From contig PLCN01000025.1 in assembly GCA_003134785.1 (NCBI GenBank), positions 186,001 to 250,000 of the forward strand: a DNA stretch of 64,000 nt. The letters are read 5' to 3'. The notes below the pieces were generated by a model. The model did no database searches and had not been told where the DNA came from. It saw only the letters and a list, made by a program, of their open reading frames with translations. The DNA is from Spartobacteria bacterium. GTDB lineage: Bacteria; Verrucomicrobiota; Verrucomicrobiia; Chthoniobacterales; UBA10450. The position numbers were made by a program, and so were the translations under genes. Positions 43,436-52,471 of this stretch are shown in pieces. Within the stretch, counting starts at the first letter, position 1, and each line of letters opens with the position of its first letter.

Positions 43436-44542
43436 ATGAAATTAATCGACCGCTACGTCAGCCGGCAACTCATCGTCAATCTCCTTTTCGCGATCGTCGT
43501 CCTCAGTCTGGTTCTCGTCATTGGGAATATTTTCCGGAAGCTCCTCCCGCTTCTGGTTAATCACGATTTGCCGGTCGAATACCTGGTCGGCTTCGTCGCT
43601 TACGTCCTGCCATTCTCGCTCATCTTCACCATCCCGTGGGGCCTCCTCACCGCGGTTCTGCTCGTCTTCGGCCGCCTTTCGGCCGACAACGAATTAATCG
43701 CGCTCCGTTCCAACGGCGTAAGCATCAGCCGGATTTGCATCCCACTGGTCGTGATCGCGATTCTTTGCACGGCCGCTTCCGTTTGGCTCAACGTGGACGT
43801 CGCGCCGGCGGCCCAGGAACAAATGCGCAGCACGGTTTTCAATCTCGCCACGCGCAATCCGATGGCGCTTTTCGGCAGCGACCAGATCATCGATCAATTT
43901 CCCGGCCATAAAATTTATGTCGGCAAGAAAGATGGCAACAACCTGGAGAACATCATCGTTTTTGAAATCAACGAAGATTCTATGCCGATGAAGGTGACGT
44001 ATGCCCGGACCGGTTCACTCGAGGCCGATCTGCCGAACAAACGCATTCTCATGCATCTTTTTGCGGCGCGTTATCAGCAACGCGATGATTACGACCCGTT
44101 CGATCTGAACCGGATGCGGGACGGAATCAATGTGGCTGAGGGAACGCTTCCCATCAGTCTGGAGGAGCTTTACGAAAAGGAAAAAAGGCGTGCGAGCCGC
44201 TCGATGCTCTCGCTCGAACAGCTGCTGGAGCAGTTGAAAGACAACGATCCAAAAATGCGCAGCTCGAGCCGCACCGAAATCAACAAACGTTTTTCATTTC
44301 CACTTGCCTGCATCGTCTTCGCCCTGGTCGGTGTGCCGCTGGGGATCACCGCGCATCGTCGCGAGACTTCCTTTGGCTTCGCCATGAGTCTCGTCATCGG
44401 CGTTTTTTATTTTCTCTTCATCATCATCGCCGACACCTTGCGGTCCAACGCGAAGCTGCATCCCGAGCTTCTGGTCTGGTTCCCAAACCTGCTCTTTCTC
44501 GTCCTGGGGATCTGGATGTTTCGGCGGCTGAGCAAGCAGTGA
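43436..44542 (+). CDS. lptF: LptF/LptG family permease
   Basis: 368 residues with three N-terminal helices (LLFAIVVLSLVLVIGNIF, GFVAYVLPFSLIFTIPWGLLTAVLLVFGRL, ISRICIPLVVIAILCTAASV), a large beta-jellyroll periplasmic domain, and three C-terminal helices (FSFPLACIVFALVGVPLGI to the end). 'GRLSADNELIALRSNGVS' is the coupling-helix motif. It is one of the two permeases of the lipopolysaccharide export complex LptB2FG. Whether it is F or G is not certain from sequence alone. The usual partner permease is not adjacent. Confidence 0.87.
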   Translation: MKLIDRYVSRQLIVNLLFAIVVLSLVLVIGNIFRKLLPLLVNHDLPVEYLVGFVAYVLPFSLIFTIPWGLLTAVLLVFGRLSADNELIALRSNGVSISRICIPLVVIAILCTAASVWLNVDVAPAAQEQMRSTVFNLATRNPMALFGSDQIIDQFPGHKIYVGKKDGNNLENIIVFEINEDSMPMKVTYARTGSLEADLPNKRILMHLFAARYQQRDDYDPFDLNRMRDGINVAEGTLPISLEELYEKEKRRASRSMLSLEQLLEQLKDNDPKMRSSSRTEINKRFSFPLACIVFALVGVPLGITAHRRETSFGFAMSLVIGVFYFLFIIIADTLRSNAKLHPELLVWFPNLLFLVLGIWMFRRLSKQ

Positions 44543-44568
44543 GCGTCCTGGCAACGGCGTGCCCGCGA

Positions 44569-46215
44569 TCAACGACAGGCGTGGGGCATTACTTCGAGGA
44601 TCGCTTCCCGGAGATCACTTAGACGCGCCGGCTTGCTTAGAACCAGATCCACGCTCTCCGCCCGTTGTCCGGTTTCGTTGATGAGATCGGCGAAACCCGT
44701 GAGCATGATGATCGGTTCGCCGGGGCTCAGGCGCTTGATCGAATCGGCTAGTTCATCACCGTTCATCTCCGGCATCGCGCGGTCCGTGATGACCAGATCG
44801 AATTGGCCGGCCCGAAATTTTTCCATCGCTTCCCGCCCGTTGGTGGCGGTTTCGACGATATGACGATCCTCGGCCAGATATGCGCTGACAATTTCGCAAA
44901 TGGCAGGGCTGTCGTCGACCACCAGAACGTGGAGGGGGCGAATCGTTTTCTTCGAACCCGCCGTGCGCCGTTCAAGGGCCTGCATCGGGACCGGTAGAAA
45001 AATCGTAAAGGTGCTGCCTTTGCCCACGGCACTTTCGATCATGATGCTGCCGCCATGGCGCCGGACTATGCCGTAGCTCATCGCCAGCCCCAGGCCCGAA
45101 CCAGCGGCGCCTTTGGTCGTGAAAAAAGGCTCGAGACAGCTCCGACGCGTTTCTTCGCTCATGCCCATGCCGGTATCCGATACGGCCAGCTCTACCTGAT
45201 TGTCGCTCAAGCGGGTGCTGAAACAAAGGCGTCCTCCGGTTGGCATGGCGTCGGCGGCGTTAAAAATCAGGTTCGTCAACACCTCTCGCAACTCGGCCGG
45301 CGCTCCGGTCACGAGTGGTATCTGAGCGAAATCTTTTTGAATGCGGATGGTCGCGCCGCCCGCGTTGGCTTTGGCTTCCCACCTCGGCGCGGTGTGCGAG
45401 ATTGTTTCTTCGACCAGCTCGTTGAGATCGACTGGCTCGAGATGTTCACGGCTGGAAGAGGGCCGGTAGAAGTCGCGCAGACGCTTGACCAATTGTGCGT
45501 TGTCGCGCCCGGCAGAAACAATTTCCTGGAGGTAAATGTGCTCCTTCGACCCCAGCGGGAAGACGAGCGGGTTGCTCAGCAGCATATCTCCGTAGCCGAG
45601 GATAAGGGTGAGTCCGTTGTTAAGGTCGTGGGCGATGCCACTAGCCATCGTACCAAGAGCCCTCATGCGTTCCTGTTGGATCACCTGCTGTTGGGTCGAG
45701 CGCAGTTCCTCGATGGCCTTTTCGAGATCCGCGGTCTGGCGCTGCAGTTCCACCGTGCGTTTATCCACCAGCCGCTCCAGCCCAAGGCTATAAAGCTGGC
45801 ATTGCTGAAAGAGCGCACGCGCCGTGAGAATGTTGCCGATTCGAAGAACCACTTCGACTGAATCCACCGGCTTGGCCAGGAAATCGGTCGCGCCAGCCGC
45901 GAGTGCCTCATGTCTCGCGTCGAAGGTGGTGTCGGCCGTCAAGAACACCACCGGCGGGCGCGCATGAGGCAGGGTGATCTCATTGATCCGGTTGAGAACG
46001 TCAATGCCCGAGAGGGGTTCCATGTGCAGATCGAGCAGCACGAGGTCGGGCTTGAGCTCGGTGAATTTTTCGGCAGCCGTAGTTGGGTCGGTTACCGTGG
46101 CGCAATTGGGATAGCCCGATTGTTCAAGCATCCTGGCCAGCCCAGCCGCGCAGAACATTTCATCGTCAACTATCAGAATCCGGGCGTCCCGATGATCGGG
46201 ATTCTTGGGGTCCAT
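44569..46215 (-). CDS. Hybrid REC-histidine kinase-REC protein
   Basis: 548 residues. Receiver 1 (about 13-130; Asp62 in LVLLDLHMEP), coiled-coil linker (about 145-185), HisKA (H196 in GIAHDLNNGLTLILGYGDML), HATPase (about 305-410, with NLIFNAADAM, SDTGMGMSEE and GSGLGLAMSYGI), receiver 2 (about 427-545; Asp478 in LVITDRAMPEMNG). No membrane or sensor domain, so the input is probably phosphorylation of the N-terminal receiver by another kinase. This is a cytoplasmic phosphorelay node. The single-domain receiver at 20768 is an unlinked possible partner. Confidence 0.9.
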   Translation of the reverse strand: MDPKNPDHRDARILIVDDEMFCAAGLARMLEQSGYPNCATVTDPTTAAEKFTELKPDLVLLDLHMEPLSGIDVLNRINEITLPHARPPVVFLTADTTFDARHEALAAGATDFLAKPVDSVEVVLRIGNILTARALFQQCQLYSLGLERLVDKRTVELQRQTADLEKAIEELRSTQQQVIQQERMRALGTMASGIAHDLNNGLTLILGYGDMLLSNPLVFPLGSKEHIYLQEIVSAGRDNAQLVKRLRDFYRPSSSREHLEPVDLNELVEETISHTAPRWEAKANAGGATIRIQKDFAQIPLVTGAPAELREVLTNLIFNAADAMPTGGRLCFSTRLSDNQVELAVSDTGMGMSEETRRSCLEPFFTTKGAAGSGLGLAMSYGIVRRHGGSIMIESAVGKGSTFTIFLPVPMQALERRTAGSKKTIRPLHVLVVDDSPAICEIVSAYLAEDRHIVETATNGREAMEKFRAGQFDLVITDRAMPEMNGDELADSIKRLSPGEPIIMLTGFADLINETGQRAESVDLVLSKPARLSDLREAILEVMPHACR

Positions 46216-46348
46216 ACCAGCGGAACTAAGCAGGTGTCGTTCCGCAACGGACCGAACCTAACAAGTCAATGATGGTGGTTATGAGAGTTGCTCGCCGATG
46301 ATATCAAAAGGTTGCGAACCCATCGAAACATAGGACGCCTAACGCGTG

Positions 46349-47170
46349 TCACTCTGCGCTTCTGGTCTGCACAACTTCGTCCGAGATAATAAAGAATTTC
46401 TTCAGCGAGGCGCGTCCGAAATTCGTCGTGAGCGCGACATCGGCGGCGTCGCGGCCCACCGCCATCACGATACGAGCGATTCGCGCCACGTTGTGTCGCG
46501 CATCGAAGGTATACCAGCGATCGCCGAGATAGACTTCGAGCCAGCCGCTGAAATCCATGGGTAGGACCAGCGGCACTCCGATGTCTCCCATGTAGCCTGT
46601 GACGTAACGCGCCGGAATATTCATGCAGCGGCAGAACGCGACCGCGAGGTGGCTGAAATCGCGGCAGACGCCGCGGGGATCGTTGTAAACGTCGAAGGCG
46701 GACTTTGAGGAATCGGCGAAGTGATAGCCGAAGGTGATGTGATTGTGCACCCAGGTGCAGATGGCCTGCACGCGTGGCCAGCCAGGCTCGGTCGAGCCGA
46801 AGAGCTTCCACGCGATGTCCGACAGCTTGTCGACTTCGCAGTAACGGCTGGTGAGAAGAAAGGGGAGCGTCTCGTTAGGCAAGTCCTCGACCTTATGCTG
46901 TGGGGCGTCGGGGCATTGGAGATCGGGCTTCCCGCTGTCCTCGATCAAGGTCTCGAGTGAAAGCCGAAGATTCCCCGCCGGCGCGAAAATGCGAGCGCAT
47001 CGATTGCCGTAGAAATCGGTGAAATCGGTCAACGGAATTTCCGGTTCGACCCGGATTTTTTCTTCGGCTCGAAGATCTTTCTGCCGCGCCGGATGGACGT
47101 AGAGCATCAAGATCATCGGGGTTGGACCCGCGAGCTCGAATTCAATGTCGAAACCGATTTTGACGATCAT
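46349..47170 (-). CDS. Transglutaminase-like domain protein
   Basis: 273 residues from MIVKIGFDIEFEL (ATG 47170); the ORF's upstream part is read through a repeat. The N-terminal beta domain precedes the transglutaminase-like core: RVQAICTWVHNHITFGY, GVCRDFSHLAVAFCRCMNIPARYVTGYM (catalytic Cys) and WYTFDARHNV (catalytic His and Asp). These proteins are cysteine proteases or amide-cleaving enzymes; cytoplasmic here, with no signal peptide. Confidence 0.87.
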   Translation of the reverse strand: MIVKIGFDIEFELAGPTPMILMLYVHPARQKDLRAEEKIRVEPEIPLTDFTDFYGNRCARIFAPAGNLRLSLETLIEDSGKPDLQCPDAPQHKVEDLPNETLPFLLTSRYCEVDKLSDIAWKLFGSTEPGWPRVQAICTWVHNHITFGYHFADSSKSAFDVYNDPRGVCRDFSHLAVAFCRCMNIPARYVTGYMGDIGVPLVLPMDFSGWLEVYLGDRWYTFDARHNVARIARIVMAVGRDAADVALTTNFGRASLKKFFIISDEVVQTRSAE

Positions 47171-47228
47171 AGGGGCGGCGGCCAAAGTAGCACAAGCGTC
47201 CCCGGTTGTGTCGTTGAAATCGCGCGAT

Positions 47229-47384
47229 GTCATCCCGAGCCGCGCAGACGGCGAGGGACCTCGCAGCTGCAAATTGCGCGTCCAAGTGTCGAGAATGCCG
47301 AACTGCGATGGGCGCACGATCCTTCGCGGAAGCGCTCCGTTCGGTTGTGAGGTCCCTCGTCGTCTGCGCGACTCGGGATGACCC
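47229..47384. repeat. Palindromic repeat family B
   Basis: Left arm tcatcccgagccgcgcagac(ggcgagggacctc) and right arm gaggtccctcgtcgtctgcg(cgactcgggatga) enclose about 90 unrelated bases. The same arms occur at 55637-55797. It lies between two minus-strand genes. Confidence 0.8.
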
Positions 47385-47386
47385 CG

Positions 47387-48190
47387 CTAGCTGGTGGAAC
47401 CGAACTCGGCGGTGACGCACAGTTTGTCGCCCACACTCAATCGCACGTCGCGCAGACGGATTTCTCCCAAGGGCAAAGACATGAGCGGAAACTCGCGACC
47501 ATCGATTTTCTGAAGGTAAGGCTTGAGGACGCCACAGGCGACAGTCGCCATGCCGCCGTCGCCCGTGCAATTCAGATTCGAGATCTTGAGATTGAGCTGA
47601 TCGTCGAGATCGAGTTGTCCGGTTACCTGGATCGACGCGCTAAGAAATAATTTGCGGGCGCGCAAGCGCACTTCTGCGGCAAGAGAGTGGGGGTTTTTCT
47701 GGTGCAGCTTCAATTGCACGCCTTCAATCGTAACGCCCTGCTTGCTGGCCTGGTTCTGGGCAAGCTCGGCGATGAGCGTTTCAAGATCGGATTGCGTCAG
47801 GGAAATTTCGATTTGGCCCTCAGCCGCACCTTCGAGCGTGAGAACGATCTGGTCGTTTGAGTCTTTGCCCTGGCCGAGCTGAACTTCGCGCGCCGAAAGT
47901 GAAAGATGGATCGCAACAGGACCGAGGGAGAGCGGCGAAGCGGTGAGAGCAAGCTGATCGACTTTCAGTGCGGGCGATGTCTTGTCTGCGATGACTGGGG
48001 GCCGTGGCGGATCCGCCCGGAGCCGGGCGCCATCGAGCGAGATGCTCAGCTCTTCGAGCTGCGGATACGTTCCTTCGCGGATGCTGACTGGATCAGCGTC
48101 GACGAGAAAAAGCCGTCGCAGATTTTCATTCAGGAGGTGGGCGAGGTCGGTAGCAGAGGAAGGGAAAATTGCGGCCTTGAGTGGGAACAT
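47387..48190 (-). CDS. Hypothetical protein, DUF2993/LmeA-like
   Basis: 267 residues without a clear signal. Repeating amphipathic strands (LRADPPRPPVIADKTSPALKVDQLALTASPLSLGPVAIHLSLSAREVQL; EVRLRARKLFLSASIQVTGQLDLDDQLNLKISNLNCTG) suggest a long beta sheet like the DUF2993/LmeA or TULIP lipid-binding folds. The start 'LAHLLNENLRRLFLVDADPVSIREGTYP' is also like such proteins. A lipid-related role is only a guess. Codon use looks normal for the window. Confidence 0.55.
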   Translation of the reverse strand: MFPLKAAIFPSSATDLAHLLNENLRRLFLVDADPVSIREGTYPQLEELSISLDGARLRADPPRPPVIADKTSPALKVDQLALTASPLSLGPVAIHLSLSAREVQLGQGKDSNDQIVLTLEGAAEGQIEISLTQSDLETLIAELAQNQASKQGVTIEGVQLKLHQKNPHSLAAEVRLRARKLFLSASIQVTGQLDLDDQLNLKISNLNCTGDGGMATVACGVLKPYLQKIDGREFPLMSLPLGEIRLRDVRLSVGDKLCVTAEFGSTS

Positions 48191-48198
48191 CGGAAACC

Positions 48199-48281
48199 CT
48201 CCTTCGCCAAGCTACGGCGGGCAAGCGTCCAACCCACCATTGCCAGGAGGGGCCTGCCCGCCGGAGCCTTGGCGAAGGAGG
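48199..48281. repeat. Inverted repeat family D
   Basis: ccttcgccaagctacggcgg and its near-complement ccgccggagccttggcgaag flank a short loop in the gap before rpsN. It could form a hairpin in the rpsN leader, but looks like another dispersed palindrome. Confidence 0.6.
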
Positions 48282-48331
48282 GAGAAAGCATTTGCATTTC
48301 CCAGCCCCTTCGCTACTTTCCGCGTTCCTTT

Positions 48332-48601
48332 ATGGCGAAAACGTCCTGGATAAATCGCAACAACCGCAAGCGCGCAACCGTGAAAAAATACGCGGCACTG
48401 CGTGCTGAGCTGAAGGCGAAGAAAGATTACCAAGGCCTGTCGCAACTTCCGCGCAATGCCAGCCCCACCCGGGTGGTGAACCGTTGCGAAGTCAGCGGCC
48501 GCCGTCGCGCGTTTATTCGCCGGTTCAAGATTTCGCGCCTCACCTTTCGCGAGCTGGCCTCAGCCGGGTTCATCCCGGGTGTCACCAAATCGAGCTGGTA
48601 A
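48332..48601 (+). CDS. rpsN: 30S ribosomal protein S14, zinc-free (C-minus) type
   Basis: 89 residues inside a longer ORF; the ATG at 48332 gives MAKTSWINRNNRKRATVKKY, the proper S14 start. The C-terminal SPTRVVNRCEVSGRRRAFIRRFKISRLTFRELASAGFIPGVTKSSW is the conserved part. It has no CxxC pairs, so it is the zinc-independent form. It is an S14 gene outside the usual spc operon, alone between a repeat element and a CNNM gene. Whether a zinc-binding paralog exists elsewhere cannot be seen. Confidence 0.93.
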   Translation: MAKTSWINRNNRKRATVKKYAALRAELKAKKDYQGLSQLPRNASPTRVVNRCEVSGRRRAFIRRFKISRLTFRELASAGFIPGVTKSSW

Positions 48602-48648
48602 AAACGGCGCCTCGCCGGGCTTCCGGGTGCAGGGTTTGCATCCGCTAA

Positions 48649-50058
48649 ATGAATTCGACTTTTCTATTTCTCGCGTTCGGTCCGTTGGCCGAAGCGATCT
48701 CCGAGCAATGGGATTCCCCCGCGCTCATCCTGGGCAAGCTGGCGGTGATCTTCGCGCTCGTGGCGCTGAATGCATTTTTCGTGGCGTCGGAATTTGCCAT
48801 CGTGAAAGTGCGGGCCAGTCAGCTCGACGCCTTGGTGGAGGAGGGGAATCTTCGCGCGATTTTTGCCAAGCACGTCCGCACGCACCTCGACGCTTATCTT
48901 TCCGCCACGCAACTCGGGATCACGCTCGCCAGTCTCGCGCTCGGCTGGATCGGTGAACAATTCATGGCGCGCCTCCTCCAGCCGGCGTTCGCACTGGTGA
49001 ATCTGCATTCGCATGCGGTCGTCTCGGCCGTCTCGATCACGCTCGCTTTCATCGGGATCACTTTTCTCCACATCGTTTTCGGCGAGCTGGCCCCGAAGTA
49101 TCTCGCCATCGGCAAGCCGTTGCCGGTCACTCTCCTGCTCGCCCGGCCGCTGGGCGTCTTTTACATCGTCTTCAAACCGGCCATCTGGTTGCTGAACAAA
49201 TCGTCGAATTTTTTCCTGCAAAAATTGCTGCGGATCAAACCGGTCGCCGGCGCCGAGCTGGCCCACAGCGAAGAAGAGCTGCGGCTCATTCTCGATCAAA
49301 GCGAAGAATCCGACGAAGTTTCTGAACTGGGCCGTGACCTCCTCGTGAACGCGCTCGATCTTCGCCGGCGCGTGGTGCGCGATATCATGACGCCGCGGGG
49401 CGAAGTCGTCTTTCTCGATATCGAACAGAGCTTCGAAGAGAACGTGAAGAAAGCGCTCGAATCGCGGCACACGCGTTTCCCGCTTTGCCGCGGCCATCTC
49501 GACAACACGATCGGTCTCATTCACATCAAAGAGCTGGTGCCGATGATGCGCGATCCCCATCCCGATCTGCTCCGGATCAAGCGCGAGCTGATCCCCGTGC
49601 CCGAGATGATGTCGCTGGAAAAACTGCTCACACTTTTCCTGAACAAGCATGCGCACCTGGCGATCGTGGTGGACGAATACGGCGGCACTGTCGGCATGGT
49701 CACGTTGGAAAACGTGCTCGAGGAAATCGTGGGCGATATCCAGGACGAGTTCGATACCGAGAAGGCTGAATTTCGCAAGATCAACGAGAATGAATTTTCG
49801 ATCGAGGGCGCAGTGGGCCTTTATGAATTGCGCGACCTCGCCGGTTTGGAATTGGAGAGCGCCGATGTGAGCACGATCGGCGGATACGTGACGCATCTGC
49901 TTGGTCACCTCCCGAAGCAGGGAGAGCAAGTCCGGATCGACAATTATCTCGTCACCATTTCCCAAACCGATGGCCGGCGCGTCGGTCAATTGCATTTCCG
50001 CAAAGTGGACGACGCGAAGGATGGTGCTGTCGCGAAAAAATCCGACGCCGCGGTTTAA
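48649..50058 (+). CDS. CNNM/HlyC-CorC family transporter-associated protein
   Basis: 469 residues. DUF21/CNNM membrane part at 1-about 195 ([59 protein letters not shown]), then a CBS pair at about 210-335 ([64 protein letters not shown]) and a CorC_HlyC domain at about 350-435. Members act in magnesium/cobalt homeostasis; 'hemolysin' is a historical name. Its 3' end is followed 34 bases later by a small Cys-rich gene. Confidence 0.9.
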   Translation: MNSTFLFLAFGPLAEAISEQWDSPALILGKLAVIFALVALNAFFVASEFAIVKVRASQLDALVEEGNLRAIFAKHVRTHLDAYLSATQLGITLASLALGWIGEQFMARLLQPAFALVNLHSHAVVSAVSITLAFIGITFLHIVFGELAPKYLAIGKPLPVTLLLARPLGVFYIVFKPAIWLLNKSSNFFLQKLLRIKPVAGAELAHSEEELRLILDQSEESDEVSELGRDLLVNALDLRRRVVRDIMTPRGEVVFLDIEQSFEENVKKALESRHTRFPLCRGHLDNTIGLIHIKELVPMMRDPHPDLLRIKRELIPVPEMMSLEKLLTLFLNKHAHLAIVVDEYGGTVGMVTLENVLEEIVGDIQDEFDTEKAEFRKINENEFSIEGAVGLYELRDLAGLELESADVSTIGGYVTHLLGHLPKQGEQVRIDNYLVTISQTDGRRVGQLHFRKVDDAKDGAVAKKSDAAV

Positions 50059-50091
50059 CGCTCTAGCGATCGTACCGGTTGGATCGCTGCT

Positions 50092-50277
50092 ATGGAACTG
50101 ATCCGCGAAACAGAAATCGTTTGTCCGCATTGCGGCGAATCGTTTCCGCTGCAAATCGATACGTCGCAGTCGGAGCAATCACTGATCGAAGATTGCACTG
50201 TTTGCTGTCGGCCTATCTCCCTGACGATTTGTTGCCGGCCTGGTGAGATCGAGAGCGTGTCCGAAGCGGCGGGCTGA
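50092..50277 (+). CDS. CPXCG motif-containing cysteine-rich protein
   Basis: 61 residues. Two Cys pairs, VCPHCGESF and CTVCCRPI, make a zinc ribbon, and TICCRPGEIESVSEA completes the pattern of the small CPxCG family. Function unknown; probably binds zinc in the cytoplasm. It is right after the CNNM gene in the same direction. Confidence 0.85.
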   Translation: MELIRETEIVCPHCGESFPLQIDTSQSEQSLIEDCTVCCRPISLTICCRPGEIESVSEAAG

Positions 50278-50305
50278 AGTCTGGCCGGGTGGAAAACCAG
50301 GCCGC

Positions 50306-51751
50306 CTACCAGGAAAGCAAATCTTCCAGCGCAATCTGGCATGCCCGGCGAACGTGATGCTTTTCCGCAAGCACGGGATCGTGCCGCACAATCTTTCCCT
50401 GTCGCAGAGGATCGACCCGGCATTCCAGGGCCTCGAGGACATACACCGCCGCGCCACGCAAAGACGCTTCCGGTTCGGCTGAAACGCGGAGATCGCGGCC
50501 GAGCGCATCTGCGAGCAACCGGATCGAAGCGGGCGAATGCAATATTCCTCCGGAGGCGATTACTTCTTTTGCTCGTCCGGTACAGCTTTCGACCAGATCG
50601 AGGATTTCGCTTAGCCGATAAAAAACGGCGCAGGTTATGGCTCGAAGAATTTGCGGCGCCGAACTGGCCTGGCTCAAGCCGATCACGGCGCCGCGCAAAT
50701 GTTCCGGCCAAGTCGGCGCCCGCTCGCTGACCCAGAAGGGAAGCACGGTAAGCTCATTTGCGACGCCTCCCGTTCGCGAAAGGGCCTTCTCCGCATCGGC
50801 GATTCGAAGCTCACGCACGCACCACTGGCGCAAATTGCCCGCGTTGCTCACCGCCCCGCCAATCACCGTTTTCTCACGATCCACCGCATAACGAAACAAT
50901 CCGAAAGGCGCTGCTTTTCTCGCGCCGGTTTCCATCGCGCGCACTGCCGCGCTCGTTCCAATATTGATTGCGATTCGGCCGGGGACATCGGCCCCGCATC
51001 CAAGATTGCCGGCGGCGCCGTCGCCGATCGCGGTGAAGAACTTTGCTTCCCGTAGCTCTGGAAAAGTCGAGCGCGTCCCTGTCGCTGTTTCAATCAGTTG
51101 GCCCAACTGTTCGACCTCGAGGCCGCATGCGGCGCACAACGCGGTGTCCCATTGTCGCGTTCGGAGATCGTAAAGCCCAGTCGCACTCGCCATGGAGTGA
51201 CTGCATCCAGTCGCGCCGAATAATTCTTCGAAGATCCACTCAGCCGGCGAAACCCAGCGGGTCACGCGACTGAAAAGGCGCTCTTGCGTGCGGCGAAGCC
51301 AGCGCAATTTTGCCGGCCAGAACGAAGCGCGCAGCATGCAGCCCGTTCGCGCGTGGATTTTTTTTTCGTCGAATTCTTGACGCAACCGGACTGCGTCGTC
51401 GGCGCAGCGTGAATCGGCCCAGGTATAGACCGGCGTGATCGCTCGGCCTTTGCGATCGAGTCCGAGCAGGCTGTGCCAAAAGGCAGACGCGCCCACACCG
51501 GCGATGGGAATTTTTCGCAAGGACGGAGATGCGCGCCATGTTCGCGCTGTCTCTTGCAGGCATTCGACCGATGCCCGACGCAACACTGCCGGTGAAAGCT
51601 CTGCTCCACCATCCGCGTCATAACAAACAGCGTATTCGCGGCTGACGACGGTCTTGGCAAACATTCGCCCATTTTCGTCGAACAACGCTGTGCGCGTGGA
51701 CGAGCTCCCGATGTCCATCGCGAGAACAAGCAATTCCGGACGACGCGGCAT
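50306..51751 (-). CDS. FGGY-family carbohydrate kinase, gluconokinase-like
   Basis: 481 residues from MPRRPELLVLAMDIGSSSTRTALFDENG (ATG 51751); the ORF's upstream 61 residues come from a repeat and are rejected. FGGY features: the phosphate-binding MDIGSSSTRTALFD, TPVYTWADSRCADDAVRL (substrate region), and INIGTSAAVRAME/TGGVANELTVLPFWVSERAP in the C-domain. The 'WADSR' block fits gluconokinase more than glycerol or xylulose kinase. It phosphorylates a sugar or sugar acid with ATP. No uptake gene is adjacent. Confidence 0.8.
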   Translation of the reverse strand: MPRRPELLVLAMDIGSSSTRTALFDENGRMFAKTVVSREYAVCYDADGGAELSPAVLRRASVECLQETARTWRASPSLRKIPIAGVGASAFWHSLLGLDRKGRAITPVYTWADSRCADDAVRLRQEFDEKKIHARTGCMLRASFWPAKLRWLRRTQERLFSRVTRWVSPAEWIFEELFGATGCSHSMASATGLYDLRTRQWDTALCAACGLEVEQLGQLIETATGTRSTFPELREAKFFTAIGDGAAGNLGCGADVPGRIAINIGTSAAVRAMETGARKAAPFGLFRYAVDREKTVIGGAVSNAGNLRQWCVRELRIADAEKALSRTGGVANELTVLPFWVSERAPTWPEHLRGAVIGLSQASSAPQILRAITCAVFYRLSEILDLVESCTGRAKEVIASGGILHSPASIRLLADALGRDLRVSAEPEASLRGAAVYVLEALECRVDPLRQGKIVRHDPVLAEKHHVRRACQIALEDLLSW

Positions 51752-51835
51752 CGCACGGATTAGACGAAGTTCCGCCGTCGGGGAAAAGCTTTTTGGCGAA
51801 GGTCTCGCACAGATCGGAGCGCGCGATTTTCCTGC

Positions 51836-51955
51836 CTTGGGTAGCGCGCGCGTCTCGCGTGCTGGTTTCGGCGTCTCGCCGAAACGAACTTCTCTCGAAA
51901 AGTTCGCGCCAGCGAAGACGCCGGCGCCAGACACGCGAGACGCGTGCGCTACCCA
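51836..51955. repeat. Palindromic repeat family C, full copy
   Basis: The left arm tgggtagcgcgcgcgtctcg and right arm cgagacgcgtgcgctaccca enclose an inner hairpin (gtttcggcg-tct-cgccgaaac). It is the same design as 60304-60433 and the partial copy at 18401. It lies between the convergent mntR and the divergent-facing kinase gene's upstream side. Confidence 0.8.
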
Positions 51956-51962
51956 GAGAGTC

Positions 51963-52409
51963 TTATCTCAACCGCGCCAGCAGCGCGGGCCGGCGCTTGA
52001 GCTGAGCAGTCAGCGTCTCAATGGCTCGTAAAGTCGATGGGCTGATGTGGTGTTCCATCCCCTCGACATCATGTTCGATCACGCGTTCGTCCACGCCCAG
52101 GAGCTTGAGGAAATCCGTCAGGAGTTGGTGACGCCGGGCAATATTGCGCGCCAGCGTTTCTCCGGCGGTGGTCAGGACAAGACCGCGATATTTCTCGTAC
52201 TTGAGCAAACCTTCGCCATCGAGCCGCTGCACCATGTTGGTGACGCTCGCCTGCGAGATGTCGAGGCTCGTCGCGATATCGACCACGCGCGCGTAGCCCT
52301 TGGTGTTGATCAGCTCGAGAATGCGCTCCAGGTAATCCTCCACCGCGGCGGAACTGCGCGAGGCATTCGTTTTCGCGGACACATGGACAAGAACGGGCAA
52401 GGCGCGCAT
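51963..52409 (-). CDS. mntR: DtxR/MntR family metal-dependent regulator
   Basis: 148 residues from ATG 52409; a TTG 12 bases up is the only alternative. DtxR/MntR features: SAAVEDYLERILELINTKGYARVVDIATSLDISQASVTNMVQRLDGEGLLKYEKYRG (HTH) and GETLARNIARRHQLLTDFLKLLGVDERVIEHDVEGMEHHIS (metal-site region with E..D.EGMEHH). No SH3-like third domain, so the MntR form. Divergent from an Nramp manganese transporter gene with a 62-base shared promoter region, the standard MntR-mntH arrangement. Confidence 0.9.
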   Translation of the reverse strand: MRALPVLVHVSAKTNASRSSAAVEDYLERILELINTKGYARVVDIATSLDISQASVTNMVQRLDGEGLLKYEKYRGLVLTTAGETLARNIARRHQLLTDFLKLLGVDERVIEHDVEGMEHHISPSTLRAIETLTAQLKRRPALLARLR

Positions 52410-52435
52410 TCGGTCAATCAAAAAATCATTTCAGG

Positions 52436-52470
52436 TTGACAGATTAATAGTAAGAGATAACTAACTTAGT
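52436..52470 (+). promoter_or_regulatory. Candidate mntH promoter and MntR operator
   Basis: A -35-like TTGACA (52436-52441) is followed about 16 bases later by taacta. A perfect 11-base palindrome actaa-c-ttagt (52460-52470) overlaps the expected start point, just before the mntH ATG. This is where an MntR operator would act. The palindrome is shorter than known DtxR/MntR boxes, so the assignment is tentative. No Shine-Dalgarno precedes the ATG, so the mRNA may be leaderless. Confidence 0.45.
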
Positions 52471-52471
52471 C

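Noticed and set aside
48664-50178. Long minus-strand ORF (504 codons) opposite the CNNM gene
   Set aside because: Antisense shadow; low-complexity charged composition and no family features, whereas the plus-strand protein has CBS and CorC_HlyC motifs.
51752-51934. N-terminal extension of the FGGY kinase ORF
   Set aside because: The extra residues are translated repeat family C; the kinase family start is MPRRPELLVLAMDIG.
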